This document shows, in pieces, positions 52,240 to 60,068 of a DNA stretch of 64,000 nt. Every line of letters begins with the position of its first letter. The stretch's first letter is position 1. A program made the position numbers and the translations under genes. This stretch comes from Nocardioides carbamazepini (lineage in GTDB: Bacteria; Actinomycetota; Actinomycetes; Propionibacteriales; Nocardioidaceae), in assembly GCF_024614185.1 (NCBI RefSeq), contig NZ_JAHTLF010000018.1:1-64000 (forward strand), read 5' to 3'. The notes below the pieces were generated by a model that did not search any database, had not been told where the DNA came from, and saw only the letters and a program-made list of their open reading frames with translations.

Positions 52240-53349
52240 TCAGTCGAAGAGGACGACCCCACGCAGGTTGCGTCCCGCGTGCATGTCCTCGTAGCCCTGC
52301 CCGATCTCGTCGAGCGCGTACGTGCGGGTGACGATCTCGTCGAGCTTGAGCACGCCGGCGCGGTAGAGGTCGAGCAGCGCCGGGATGTCGGCGGTCGGGT
52401 TGCACTGGCCGAACAGCGAGCCCTGGATGCGCTTCTGGTAGAGCGTGAGCTCGGTGAGGCTGATCGGCGCGCCGATGTCGGCGTTGTTGCCGAGGCCGGT
52501 GACGACGGCGGTGCCGCCCTTGCGGATGGCCGAGAAGGCCTCGCCGACGTGCTCGCCCTTGACGACGCCGACGGTGACGATGACCGAGTCGGCCCCCTGG
52601 CCGTTGCTGTGCTGGCGGGCGATCTCGGCGGCCTCGGCCATCGTGGCGTACGCGTGCGTGGCACCGAAGCGCTTGGCCTCGTCGCGCTTGAACTCGACGG
52701 GGTCGACCGCGATGACCGTGGTCGCCCCGGCGTGGACCGCGCCCTGGACGGCGTTGATCCCGATGCCGCCGATGCCCATCACGATCACGATGTGGCCGGG
52801 CCGGACGGCACCCGAGTTGACGGCCGCGCCCCAGCCGGTCGCGACGCCGCAGCCCACGAGGCATGCCTTGTCGAGGGGCAGGTCGTCGCCGATCTTGACG
52901 ACGGAGCGGGCGTCGACGGTCGTGGTCTCGACGAAGGCGGAGACACCGCACATCTGGCCGACCGGGGCGCCGCCGTCGGCGAGGTGGATGCGGGGCACCT
53001 CGGGTGCCATCCACACCTTGCCGCCCTCGTCGCAGAGGTTCTGCATCCCGCTCGCGCACCAGCGGCAGCGGCCGCAGGCGGGCAGGAAGGAGAAGATGAC
53101 GTGGTCGCCCTCGGCGAGGTCGCTCACGCCGCGACCGACCTTGGTCACGACGCCGGCGCCCTCATGGCCGAGGGCGAAGGGATAGATCGCGACGGGGGAG
53201 TCGCCGACGGCGATGTGGTCGTCGGAGTGGCACAGGCCGGCGGCGGCCAGGCGGACCTGGACCTCGCCCTCGGCGGGGTCGGAGACCTCCAGGTCGACCA
53301 CCTCGTAGGGGCCGGGAGCCGTCCGGACGATCGCGCCTCTGGTTCGCAT
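52240..53349 (-). CDS. NDMA-dependent (mycofactocin-associated) alcohol dehydrogenase
   Basis: A 369-residue zinc alcohol dehydrogenase. The catalytic zinc region is GLCHSDDHIAVGD with GHEGAG, the structural zinc site CGRCRWCASGMQNLC, and the NAD fold GIGGIGINAVQGAVHAGA. The N-terminus (MRTRGAIVRTAPGPYEVVDL) and overall pattern match the NDMA-dependent alcohol dehydrogenases. Their NAD is bound so tightly that an external electron acceptor (the dye NDMA in vitro, mycofactocin in vivo) is required. This links the catabolic island to the mft locus at 5-11 kb. It is divergent from the P450 gene across shared operator sites. Confidence 0.87.
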   Translation of the reverse strand: MRTRGAIVRTAPGPYEVVDLEVSDPAEGEVQVRLAAAGLCHSDDHIAVGDSPVAIYPFALGHEGAGVVTKVGRGVSDLAEGDHVIFSFLPACGRCRWCASGMQNLCDEGGKVWMAPEVPRIHLADGGAPVGQMCGVSAFVETTTVDARSVVKIGDDLPLDKACLVGCGVATGWGAAVNSGAVRPGHIVIVMGIGGIGINAVQGAVHAGATTVIAVDPVEFKRDEAKRFGATHAYATMAEAAEIARQHSNGQGADSVIVTVGVVKGEHVGEAFSAIRKGGTAVVTGLGNNADIGAPISLTELTLYQKRIQGSLFGQCNPTADIPALLDLYRAGVLKLDEIVTRTYALDEIGQGYEDMHAGRNLRGVVLFD

Positions 53350-53419
53350 GAGCAGATCCTTCTCGTGTCCTCGCAGGTGCTGTCAACCAGACGGTAAGGG
53401 ACGTGACCTGATTGCGCAA

Positions 53420-53457
53420 TGCGAGACGTTGACTCGCCTTGCGAGACGGTTTACCCT
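53420..53457 (+). promoter_or_regulatory. P450 promoter overlapping operator GCGAG-N7-CTCGC
   Basis: TTGACT (53429-53434) and TACCCT (53452-53457) are 17 bp apart. GCGAG-ACGTTGA-CTCGC (53421-53437) lies over the -35. TGCGAGACG occurs twice exactly 20 bp apart (53420 and 53440), so two bound dimers could face the same side. It can also serve the divergent alcohol dehydrogenase. Confidence 0.7.
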
Positions 53458-53502
53458 CGCTTGAGAGTTCGCTCACAGAGGTACGGCCGATGAGGACGGG
53501 GT

Positions 53503-55725
53503 ATGTCAACCTACGAGAAATTCGACCACCACTCGCCCGAATGCCGCGATGACATCGTTGGCTACTACGCGGCGTTCCGAGACAAGTGTCCGGTGGGCAG
53601 GTCGGATGCGCATGAGAACGGCTACGTCTATCTGACGCGTTACGCCGACGTCTTCCACGTCGCCCGCAACGACGCGCTGTTCTCCTCCACGCGCGCGGCG
53701 GGCAACCTCGAGGGAACGGCCATCGTGATCCCGAGCGGTCCGTTCGGCGGCAACATGCAGCAGCCGCTCGAGCTGGACCCGCCGGACAACGTGGAGTACC
53801 GCCGGCTCCTCGACCTGATCCTGTCGCCGGCCGCCGTCGACGGGCTGCGCCCGATGATCGCGCGGCACGCCTCCCGGATCGTCGACGAGTTCATCGAGTC
53901 CGGCAGCGTCGACCTGGTCGAGGTGCTGACCAACCCGCTGCCCAGCGCGGTGACCCTCGACTGGATCGGCTTCCCCGAGGAGGACTGGATGCGGATCGGT
54001 CGCCCGATCCACGACGTCTTCACCTCCGAGCCGGGCAGCGAGCGTGCGCAGCGTGCCTACGAGGGCATGGCCTACATGGAGAAGCGCCTGGCCGAGCTCA
54101 TCGCCGAGCGCCGGGCAGCCCCGCAGGACGACGTCATCAGCCTCCTCCTCAAGGAGCGCAAGGCCGACGGCTCGGAGTTCACCGACGCCGAGCTGTTCTC
54201 CGTGATCGGCATCGCCATCACCGGCGGTGTCGACACCACGACCTCGCTGACCGGCTCCGTCCTCGTCCACCTCGACGAGCACCCCGAGCTGCGCCAGCAG
54301 CTGATCGACGCGCCGGACCTGCTCATCGACGGCACGGACGAGTTCCTGCGCCGCTACGGCTCGGTGACCGCCATGTCGCGGACCACGACCACGGACACCG
54401 AGATCGGCGGTTGCCCGGTCAAGGCGGGTGAGCGGGTGCTCGTGCCCTGGTTCGCTGCCAACCACGACCCCGAGGTGTTCAGCGAGCCGCAGGAGGTCCG
54501 CCTCGACCGTGACGCCAGCCGGCACCTGACCTTCGGCATCGGCACCCACCGCTGCCCCGGTGCGCACCTGGCGCGCGCCATGTTCCAGGAGATGATCCAC
54601 CAGGTCCTCACCCGGCTGCCCGACTACCGGGTCGACCGCGACAACGTCGTCGGCTACGCCTCGCGCGGCAACCACATGGGCTGGGACGTCATCCCCGCGA
54701 CCTTCACGCCGGGCCCGCGGGTCGGTGACCAGATCGACCAGTTCCACGGGGCGAGCCACGGCAACGAGACCTACGAGGTCGTGCTCGATGCCGCCGACCT
54801 GGTCGCCGAGGACGTCCTCGCCGTCACCGTCCGGGCGACCGACGGCGGCGCTCTGCCGCGGTGGCAGCCGGGTGCCCACCTCGAGGTGCGCCTGCCCTCC
54901 GGCCGGCTGCGGCAGTACTCGCTGTGCGGCGCGCTCGACGATCGCTCGTCGTACCGGGTCGCCGTCCTGCGCGAGCGCGACGGCCGCGGCGGCTCCGAGG
55001 AGCTGCACGACATCGCGGTCGCGGGCCGGGAGCTGACCGTCCGCGGTCCGCGCAACCACTTCCCGCTCGTCGACGCCGACGGCCACCTGCTCATCGCCGG
55101 CGGCATCGGGGTCACGCCGATCCTGGCGATGGCCCGTTCGCTCGCCGCGCGCGGCCGACCCGCCCGCGTCGTGTACGGCGGCCGCTCGCGCGCCACGATG
55201 GCGTTCGCCGACGAGCTGGGCGCCCTGCCCGGCATCGACGTCGACCTGGTGCCCCAGGACGAGCACGGCTTCCCCGACCTCCAGGGCGCGATCGCGGCCA
55301 CCCCGCCCGGCACCGCCGTCTACTGCTGCGGCCCCGGCGCGATGATCGCGGAGGTCCAGCGGATCTGCGACGAGCTCGGCCGCCGTGCCGACCTCCATGT
55401 CGAGCGGTTCGCCGCCAGTGACGAGATGGAGGCGCGGCTGACCTCGACCGAGGGCAACACGCCGTTCCGGGCCGAGCTCCGGCGCTCGGGAGTCACCGTC
55501 GACGTACCTGTCGACAAGCGGCTGATCGAGGTCATCCGGGAGGCGGTCCCCGGCATCGCCTACGACTGCGAGAAGGGCTTCTGCGGCTCCTGTGAGACGC
55601 GGGTGCTCGAAGGCACGCCCGACCATCGCGACGAGGTGCTCAGCGAGACCGAGCAGGCGACCGGGCGCTCCATGATGATCTGCGTCAGCCGGTCCTGCAC
55701 GCCGAAGCTGGTCCTCGACCTGTAG
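53503..55725 (+). CDS. Self-sufficient cytochrome P450 fused to PDR-type reductase
   Basis: A 740-residue fusion. Residues ~1-405 are a P450 with the I-helix GGVDTTTS (around residue 246) and heme Cys351 in FGIGTHRCPGAHLA. Residues ~425-640 are an FMN/NAD(P)H reductase of the phthalate-dioxygenase-reductase type (RQYSLCGA, LLIAGGIGVTPILAM, YCCGPGAMI). The C-terminus is a [2Fe-2S] ferredoxin domain with C689, C694, C697 and C727. This is the class VII (P450RhF/CYP116B-like) plan: one polypeptide that takes electrons from NAD(P)H and hydroxylates or dealkylates a small substrate. GAGGACGGGG precedes the ATG. Monocistronic, with its own terminator. Confidence 0.92.
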   Translation: MSTYEKFDHHSPECRDDIVGYYAAFRDKCPVGRSDAHENGYVYLTRYADVFHVARNDALFSSTRAAGNLEGTAIVIPSGPFGGNMQQPLELDPPDNVEYRRLLDLILSPAAVDGLRPMIARHASRIVDEFIESGSVDLVEVLTNPLPSAVTLDWIGFPEEDWMRIGRPIHDVFTSEPGSERAQRAYEGMAYMEKRLAELIAERRAAPQDDVISLLLKERKADGSEFTDAELFSVIGIAITGGVDTTTSLTGSVLVHLDEHPELRQQLIDAPDLLIDGTDEFLRRYGSVTAMSRTTTTDTEIGGCPVKAGERVLVPWFAANHDPEVFSEPQEVRLDRDASRHLTFGIGTHRCPGAHLARAMFQEMIHQVLTRLPDYRVDRDNVVGYASRGNHMGWDVIPATFTPGPRVGDQIDQFHGASHGNETYEVVLDAADLVAEDVLAVTVRATDGGALPRWQPGAHLEVRLPSGRLRQYSLCGALDDRSSYRVAVLRERDGRGGSEELHDIAVAGRELTVRGPRNHFPLVDADGHLLIAGGIGVTPILAMARSLAARGRPARVVYGGRSRATMAFADELGALPGIDVDLVPQDEHGFPDLQGAIAATPPGTAVYCCGPGAMIAEVQRICDELGRRADLHVERFAASDEMEARLTSTEGNTPFRAELRRSGVTVDVPVDKRLIEVIREAVPGIAYDCEKGFCGSCETRVLEGTPDHRDEVLSETEQATGRSMMICVSRSCTPKLVLDL

Positions 55726-55755
55726 GCGAGCGACAGGCGTGATCTGACCCACGCG

Positions 55756-55787
55756 ACACCCGGCACCGGATACCCGGTGCCGGGTGT
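55756..55787 (+). terminator. P450 gene terminator
   Basis: ACACCCGGCACCGG (55756-55769) and CCGGTGCCGGGTGT (55774-55787) are exact reverse complements around ATAC, followed by TCG. It lies 31 bases after the stop. Confidence 0.8.
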
Positions 55788-55861
55788 TCGTGCTGCCCGA
55801 AAACCCTGTCCCCAGGCGGGTTCTGGGCCTTGAGAGGCTTCTGGTGCTACGCCCCTGCCGT

Positions 55862-55905
55862 CTCGCATGCGTATCGCTTGACATGATGCCATCTCGCAAT
55901 AAAAG
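55862..55905 (+). promoter_or_regulatory. FAH-hydrolase operon promoter with operator half-sites
   Basis: TTGACA (55878-55883) and TAAAAG (55900-55905) are 16 bp apart. CTCGC half-sites lie at 55862-55866 and 55893-55897, the latter as ATGCCAT-CTCGCAAT. The -10 touches the first ATG (55906), so the transcript may be leaderless and begin near the second ATG (55915). Confidence 0.5.
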
Positions 55906-56739
55906 ATGACCGTCATGCATGCGGTGACTACCGAACACGGGATCGGCCGAGTCGACGGCGACGAGATCGCCCTCCTCGCGACCCCGTTCCCCGATCTCGG
56001 CGCGGTCGTCGAGGCGACCGGCTCGCTCGCTGGTCTCCACGACTGCGCCGTCACCGGTCGCGTCCCGATCCACGGCACCCGGCTGCTCGCGCCGCTGGGC
56101 CGGCCGCGGGCGATGTGGGGCGTCGGCCTCAACTACCGCTCCAAGGCCGCGAAGGCGGGGCGGGACCTGCCGACCGAGCCGATCCTCTACCTGGCGGCGT
56201 CCTCGGCGATGCTCTCGCCGGACGCGGAGGTCGCGTTCCCGGCGGACGCCACCGAGCAGCTCGACTACGAGGGCGAGATCGCCGTCGTCATCGGCAGCCG
56301 GCTCCACCGCGCCGCCCCGGGCGAGGTGTGGCCCGCCGTCGCCGGCATCACCGCCGCCAACGACATGACCGCTCGCGACGTGATGCGCCGGACGGCGACG
56401 CCGACCCTCGCCAAGAGCTTCCCCGGGTGCAACCCGCTGGGCAGCTCGGTCTGCTCCGTCGACGAGCTGGCGGACGCCGAGGCGATCCCCGTGCGGACGT
56501 GGGTCAACGGCGACCTGCGCCAGGAGGACACCAGCGCGGGGATGATCTTCGCGATCCCCGACCTGGTCTCCCGGATCTCCTGGTACGCCGCGCTCGAGCC
56601 GGGCGACGTCGTCCTGACGGGCACGCCGGCCGGGACCGGCCAGGACCTCGACCTCTTCCTCGCACCGGGTGACCGCATCCGGATCGAGGTCGGCCCGGTG
56701 CTGCCGCTCGTCACCACCGTGGGCGCGTCGACCGGCTGA
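55906..56739 (+). CDS. Fumarylacetoacetate-hydrolase-family enzyme
   Basis: A 277-residue FAH-superfamily protein with WGVGLNYRSKAAKAG, DYEGEIAVVIG (metal-binding acidic residues), AANDMTARDVMRR and LTGTPAGTG. Members act as hydratases, decarboxylases or hydrolases in the lower meta-cleavage pathway (HpcE/MhpD-like). The start may be 55906 or, if the mRNA is leaderless, 55915. It is followed by an amidohydrolase and an HpcH/HpaI-type aldolase, which fits processing of the ring-cleavage product made by the extradiol dioxygenase. Confidence 0.87.
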   Translation: MTVMHAVTTEHGIGRVDGDEIALLATPFPDLGAVVEATGSLAGLHDCAVTGRVPIHGTRLLAPLGRPRAMWGVGLNYRSKAAKAGRDLPTEPILYLAASSAMLSPDAEVAFPADATEQLDYEGEIAVVIGSRLHRAAPGEVWPAVAGITAANDMTARDVMRRTATPTLAKSFPGCNPLGSSVCSVDELADAEAIPVRTWVNGDLRQEDTSAGMIFAIPDLVSRISWYAALEPGDVVLTGTPAGTGQDLDLFLAPGDRIRIEVGPVLPLVTTVGASTG

Positions 56740-56824
56740 GCCGAATCGCCCAACCCTCGGGGGATCCGACCCGGATCCGCCCGTTCCCTCCGGCCCAGCC
56801 ACGACCTCACAAGGAGCCAGCAGA

Positions 56825-57985
56825 ATGTCCGACAAGCAGGGGTACGACCTCGTTCTCAAGGGCGGCACCGTCCTCGACCCCGCCTCGGGGCGCAATGAGC
56901 GCGCCGACGTCGCGGTCAGCGGCACCACGATCGCCGCGATCGGCCCGGATCTCGCCGCCGACGGCGCCCAGGTCATCGACTGCAGCGGCTCGACCGTCGT
57001 CCCCGGACTGGTCGAGGGCCACAGCCACATCTTCCAGGACGTCTCGAAGGTCGGCGCCCCCGCCGACGAGGCCCACCTGCGCCGCGGTGTCGTCGCGGTC
57101 GCCGACGCCGGCACCGCGGGCGCCTCGACGTTCGACGCCTTCCGCAAGGTCGTCGTCGACGCCAACAAGATCCGCGTCGTGAACTTCCTCAACGTCTCGG
57201 TGCTGGGCCTCATCGACTTCCGCTTCGGCGAGCTGCTCAACCCCGACACCCTCGTCGTCGAGGACGCGCTGGAGGCGGCCGCCAACCACCCGGGCATCGT
57301 CCGCGGCTTCAAGATCCGCCTCTCCGAGGACGTCGTCGGCCACCACTGGCAGGCGCTGCTCAAGAAGTCGGTCAGCCTCGCCGAGCAGGCCGGTCTCCCG
57401 CTGATGGTGCACATCGGTGAGACCGAGGAGCCGGTCCCCGCCGTCCTCGACTACCTGCGCGCCGGCGACATCGTCGCCCACTGCTACACGGGCAAGCCGC
57501 ACGGCATCCTCGCCGAGGACGGCACCGTCCTGCCCGGGGTGATGGCGGCCCGCGAGCGCGGCGTCCTCTTCGACTCCGCGCACGGCAAGAGCAACCTGTC
57601 CTTCGAGGTGGCGCGCCGCGCGATCGCCGACGGCTTCCTGCCCGACATCCTCAGCTCCGACACGAGCGCCCGCAACTGGCGCGGCCCGGTCTTCGACCTG
57701 GTCACCAGCATCTCCAAGCTGCGCGCGCTGGGCGCCCCGCTCGACGAGTGCATCCGCCGCGCGACCGTCGTACCGGCGCACGTCCTGGGCCTCGAGTCCG
57801 AGGGCTACGGGCGACTCGAGGTCGGCGGCCGCGCGAACGTCACGGTGCTCACCGAGACCAGCGAGGTCACGCTGCCCGACGCCGCCGGCAACACCATCGT
57901 CGCACCGCGCCTCGAGCCGACGACCGTCGTCCACGACGGTGCGCTCGTCGAGAGCACGCCGTGGCGAGGTGGCGTGTCGGCGTGA
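56825..57985 (+). CDS. Amidohydrolase/deacetylase-family metallohydrolase
   Basis: A 386-residue amidohydrolase. HxH lies in EGHSHIFQD (~residue 62), the bridging Lys is probably in GFKIRLSE, and later His/Asp are in VHIGETEEP, VAHCYTG and SSDTSAR. This matches the DgaE/EF_0837 amidohydrolase/deacetylase subgroup related to dihydroorotases and D-aminoacylases. GGAG is upstream of the ATG. Its stop overlaps the aldolase start (GTGA). The substrate is probably an N-acyl or cyclic amide intermediate. Confidence 0.82.
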   Translation: MSDKQGYDLVLKGGTVLDPASGRNERADVAVSGTTIAAIGPDLAADGAQVIDCSGSTVVPGLVEGHSHIFQDVSKVGAPADEAHLRRGVVAVADAGTAGASTFDAFRKVVVDANKIRVVNFLNVSVLGLIDFRFGELLNPDTLVVEDALEAAANHPGIVRGFKIRLSEDVVGHHWQALLKKSVSLAEQAGLPLMVHIGETEEPVPAVLDYLRAGDIVAHCYTGKPHGILAEDGTVLPGVMAARERGVLFDSAHGKSNLSFEVARRAIADGFLPDILSSDTSARNWRGPVFDLVTSISKLRALGAPLDECIRRATVVPAHVLGLESEGYGRLEVGGRANVTVLTETSEVTLPDAAGNTIVAPRLEPTTVVHDGALVESTPWRGGVSA

Positions 57986-58746
57986 GGACGGTCCACCAGC
58001 TGCGGCGACAGGTCCGCGAGGGGCTGACGAGCGGTCGCCGGCAGGTCGGCACCTTCGTCAAGCTCGCCTCGCCGGACGTCGTCGAGCTGGCCGGGCGCGC
58101 CGGACTCGACCTCGTGGTGGTCGACCTGGAGCACTCGACGCTCACCGAGCACGACGCGATCGGCCTGGTCCGGCACGCCGCCCTGTGCGGGATCCCCGCA
58201 CTGGTGCGGCTGCCGGTGGTCGACGCGCCGCTTGTCGCGCGTCTCCTGGAGAACGGCGCCGCCGGCTTGCAGCTCTCCACCCTGCGGTCGGCGGCCGAGG
58301 CCGCCCGGCTGCGGGACGCCTGCCGGTTCGCGCCGGCGGGCACCCGGTCGGTCAGCCTCGCCAACCGCGCGGCGGGCTTCGGATCGGTCCCGCTCGCGGA
58401 CTTCCTGCACATCGAGTCCGCCGACCCGCCGCTCCTGGTCGGGCAGATCGAGACCCGCGTCGAGGAGCCGCTGGCCGACGTGGTCCGCGACCTCGACGTC
58501 GCCTTCGTCGGCACCACCGACCTCGCCGTGAGCCTCGGCCTGCCCGCGCCGGGCGAGCTCGCGGCCGCCGTCGGCGCCGTGCGCTCCGCGGCGGTCGCGA
58601 CGGGCGTGGCCTTCGGCGGCTGGGCCGGCGCCCTCGCCGACGTCGACCGGCTGGGCCTGGCCGAGGCGTCGTACGTGCTCGTCGGCTCGGACCTGCAGCT
58701 GCTCGCCCACGGCCTGCGGGCCGTCGTACCTGAGGAGGAAGCGTGA
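57982..58746 (+). CDS. HpcH/HpaI-family aldolase
   Basis: A 254-residue class II pyruvate aldolase. Conserved pieces are GTFVKLASPDVVELAGRAGL, VVVDLEHS, the metal ligand in GQIET and FVGTTDLAVSLG. Known reaction: retro-aldol cleavage of a 4-hydroxy-2-oxo acid to pyruvate plus an aldehyde, the last step of many meta-cleavage routes. The aldehyde could go to the aldehyde dehydrogenase at 45.5 kb. GTG start overlaps the amidohydrolase stop; its own stop overlaps the cupin gene. Confidence 0.88.
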   Translation: MRTVHQLRRQVREGLTSGRRQVGTFVKLASPDVVELAGRAGLDLVVVDLEHSTLTEHDAIGLVRHAALCGIPALVRLPVVDAPLVARLLENGAAGLQLSTLRSAAEAARLRDACRFAPAGTRSVSLANRAAGFGSVPLADFLHIESADPPLLVGQIETRVEEPLADVVRDLDVAFVGTTDLAVSLGLPAPGELAAAVGAVRSAAVATGVAFGGWAGALADVDRLGLAEASYVLVGSDLQLLAHGLRAVVPEEEA

Positions 58747-59117
58747 CCGCACTCAACCCGTCGCTGTTCGGCAAGGTCGTCAACTGGGACGACATCCCCC
58801 AACGGGAGATCCGTCCCGGCGTCCGGCGCCGGATCTTCGCCACCGACGAGGTGCTCATCGCCCACCACGAGCTCCAGGTGGGGATGACCCTCAACCCCCA
58901 CGCGCACGAGGACTTCGACCAGCTGGTCTTCATCGCCTCCGGACGCTGTCGCTACCACGTGGCCGGGACTCCGCACGAGATGGGTCCGGGGTCGTTCCTC
59001 CTCGTCCCGCGGGGCGCCGAGCACTATGTCGAGCCGACCGAGGGGCCCTGCGTCAACATCGACTACTTCGTGCCGCCTCGCGCCGACCTCCTGGAGAAGC
59101 TCGAGCTCCCGGTCTGA
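58743..59117 (+). CDS. Cupin-domain protein
   Basis: A 124-residue single-domain cupin. Motif 1 is the segment with LNPHAHEDFDQLVFIASG (two His, a Glu/Asp and an expected Gly), and motif 2 is PGSFLLVPRGAEHYVEPT (His). It should bind one metal ion. Small cupins at the end of catabolic operons act as isomerases, dioxygenases or decarboxylase-like enzymes, but the role here is unknown. GTG start overlaps the aldolase stop. Its own stop is four bases before repeat array 3. Confidence 0.82.
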   Translation: MTALNPSLFGKVVNWDDIPQREIRPGVRRRIFATDEVLIAHHELQVGMTLNPHAHEDFDQLVFIASGRCRYHVAGTPHEMGPGSFLLVPRGAEHYVEPTEGPCVNIDYFVPPRADLLEKLELPV

Positions 59118-59120
59118 CCC

Positions 59121-59285
59121 GACCCGGCGCAGATTGAACTCTGAGACAGCGCCACCCGGCGCAGATTGAACCTCGAGATGGCGCGACCCGGCGCAGATTG
59201 AACCTCGAGATGGCGCGACCCGGCGCAGATTGAACTTCAATCTGCGCCGGGTCGGCGTCCCTGCTTGTTCAGTTTGCGCCGGGTC
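59121..59285. repeat. Head-to-head 32-bp repeat array 3 (4 forward + 2 reverse units)
   Basis: Forward cores start at 59122, 59154, 59186 and 59218, and reverse cores end at 59253 and 59285; all steps are 32 bp. Two consecutive 32-bp units (59154 and 59186) are identical including their 14-bp spacer. The centre, GACCCGGCGCAGATTGAA with its exact reverse complement one base later (59217-59253), is nearly a perfect 37-bp palindrome. It lies between two genes pointing the same way, at the right end of the catabolic island. Confidence 0.9.
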
Positions 59286-59333
59286 GCGGGATCTCGATCG
59301 CGCCGGGGCCGCGTCGTGGGGGATCATGAGGGC

Positions 59334-60068
59334 GTGGTCGATGCGGACGTGACAGGGCAGGGGATCGGGCCCCACGAGGACGAACCCCACGAGCAGGGCT
59401 TCAACGACCGGCTCAACTGGCTGCGGGCGAGCGTGCTCGGGGCCAACGACGGCATCGTGTCGACGGCCGGCATCGTGCTGGGTGTCGCCGGCGCCACCAG
59501 CGAGCGCTCGGCCATCCTGGTCGCGGGCATCGCGGGTCTGGCCGCCGGCGCGATGAGCATGGCGGCCGGCGAGTACGTCTCCGTCAGCACCCAGCGCGAC
59601 TCCGAGGAGGCGTTGCTGGCCAAGGAGCGCCGTGAGCTGCGGGAGGACCCCGACGACGAGCTCGCCGAGCTCGCCGGCCTGTACGTCGACAAGGGTCTCG
59701 ATCCCGACCTGGCGCTCCAGGTGGCGCAGCAGCTCACCGCCAAGGATGCGCTCGCGGCCCACGCCGAGGTCGAGCTCGGCATCGACCCCGACGACCTCAC
59801 CAGTCCGTGGCGGGCCGCCTTCGCCTCGATGCTGTCCTTCACCGTCGGTGCCCTGCTGCCGCTGCTGACCATCGTCCTGGTCACGGCGGACGCGCGGGTC
59901 CCGGTCACCGTCGTCGCCGTCGTCGCGGCGCTCGTCCTGACCGGCTGGCTCAGCGCCCGGTTCGGCTACGGCTCGCCCGGCCGCGCGGTGCTGCGCAACG
60001 TCATCGGCGGGCTGCTCGCCATGGCGGTCACCCACGGCATCGGCCAGCTGGTCGGCACCCAGGTCTGA
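59334..60068 (+). CDS. VIT1/CCC1-family membrane transporter
   Basis: A 244-residue membrane protein of the VIT1/CCC1 (iron/manganese) family. DRLNWLRASVLGANDGIVST, then AAGAMSMAAGEYVSVSTQRD is the diagnostic N-terminal pair of helices, with metal-binding Asp/Met/Glu. A cytoplasmic acidic helical domain (residues ~85-145) and three further helices follow. Known relatives move Fe(II) or Mn(II). The start is uncertain; GTG at 59334 is chosen because it gives a normal length after the repeat array, whereas the frame runs back into the array. Confidence 0.85.
   Translation: MVDADVTGQGIGPHEDEPHEQGFNDRLNWLRASVLGANDGIVSTAGIVLGVAGATSERSAILVAGIAGLAAGAMSMAAGEYVSVSTQRDSEEALLAKERRELREDPDDELAELAGLYVDKGLDPDLALQVAQQLTAKDALAAHAEVELGIDPDDLTSPWRAAFASMLSFTVGALLPLLTIVLVTADARVPVTVVAVVAALVLTGWLSARFGYGSPGRAVLRNVIGGLLAMAVTHGIGQLVGTQV

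Noticed and set aside
53506..57414. 1302-residue open frame on the minus strand
   Set aside because: It is a shadow of the P450, FAH-hydrolase and amidohydrolase genes, caused by high GC content; its translation has no recognisable domains and runs through their regulatory gap.
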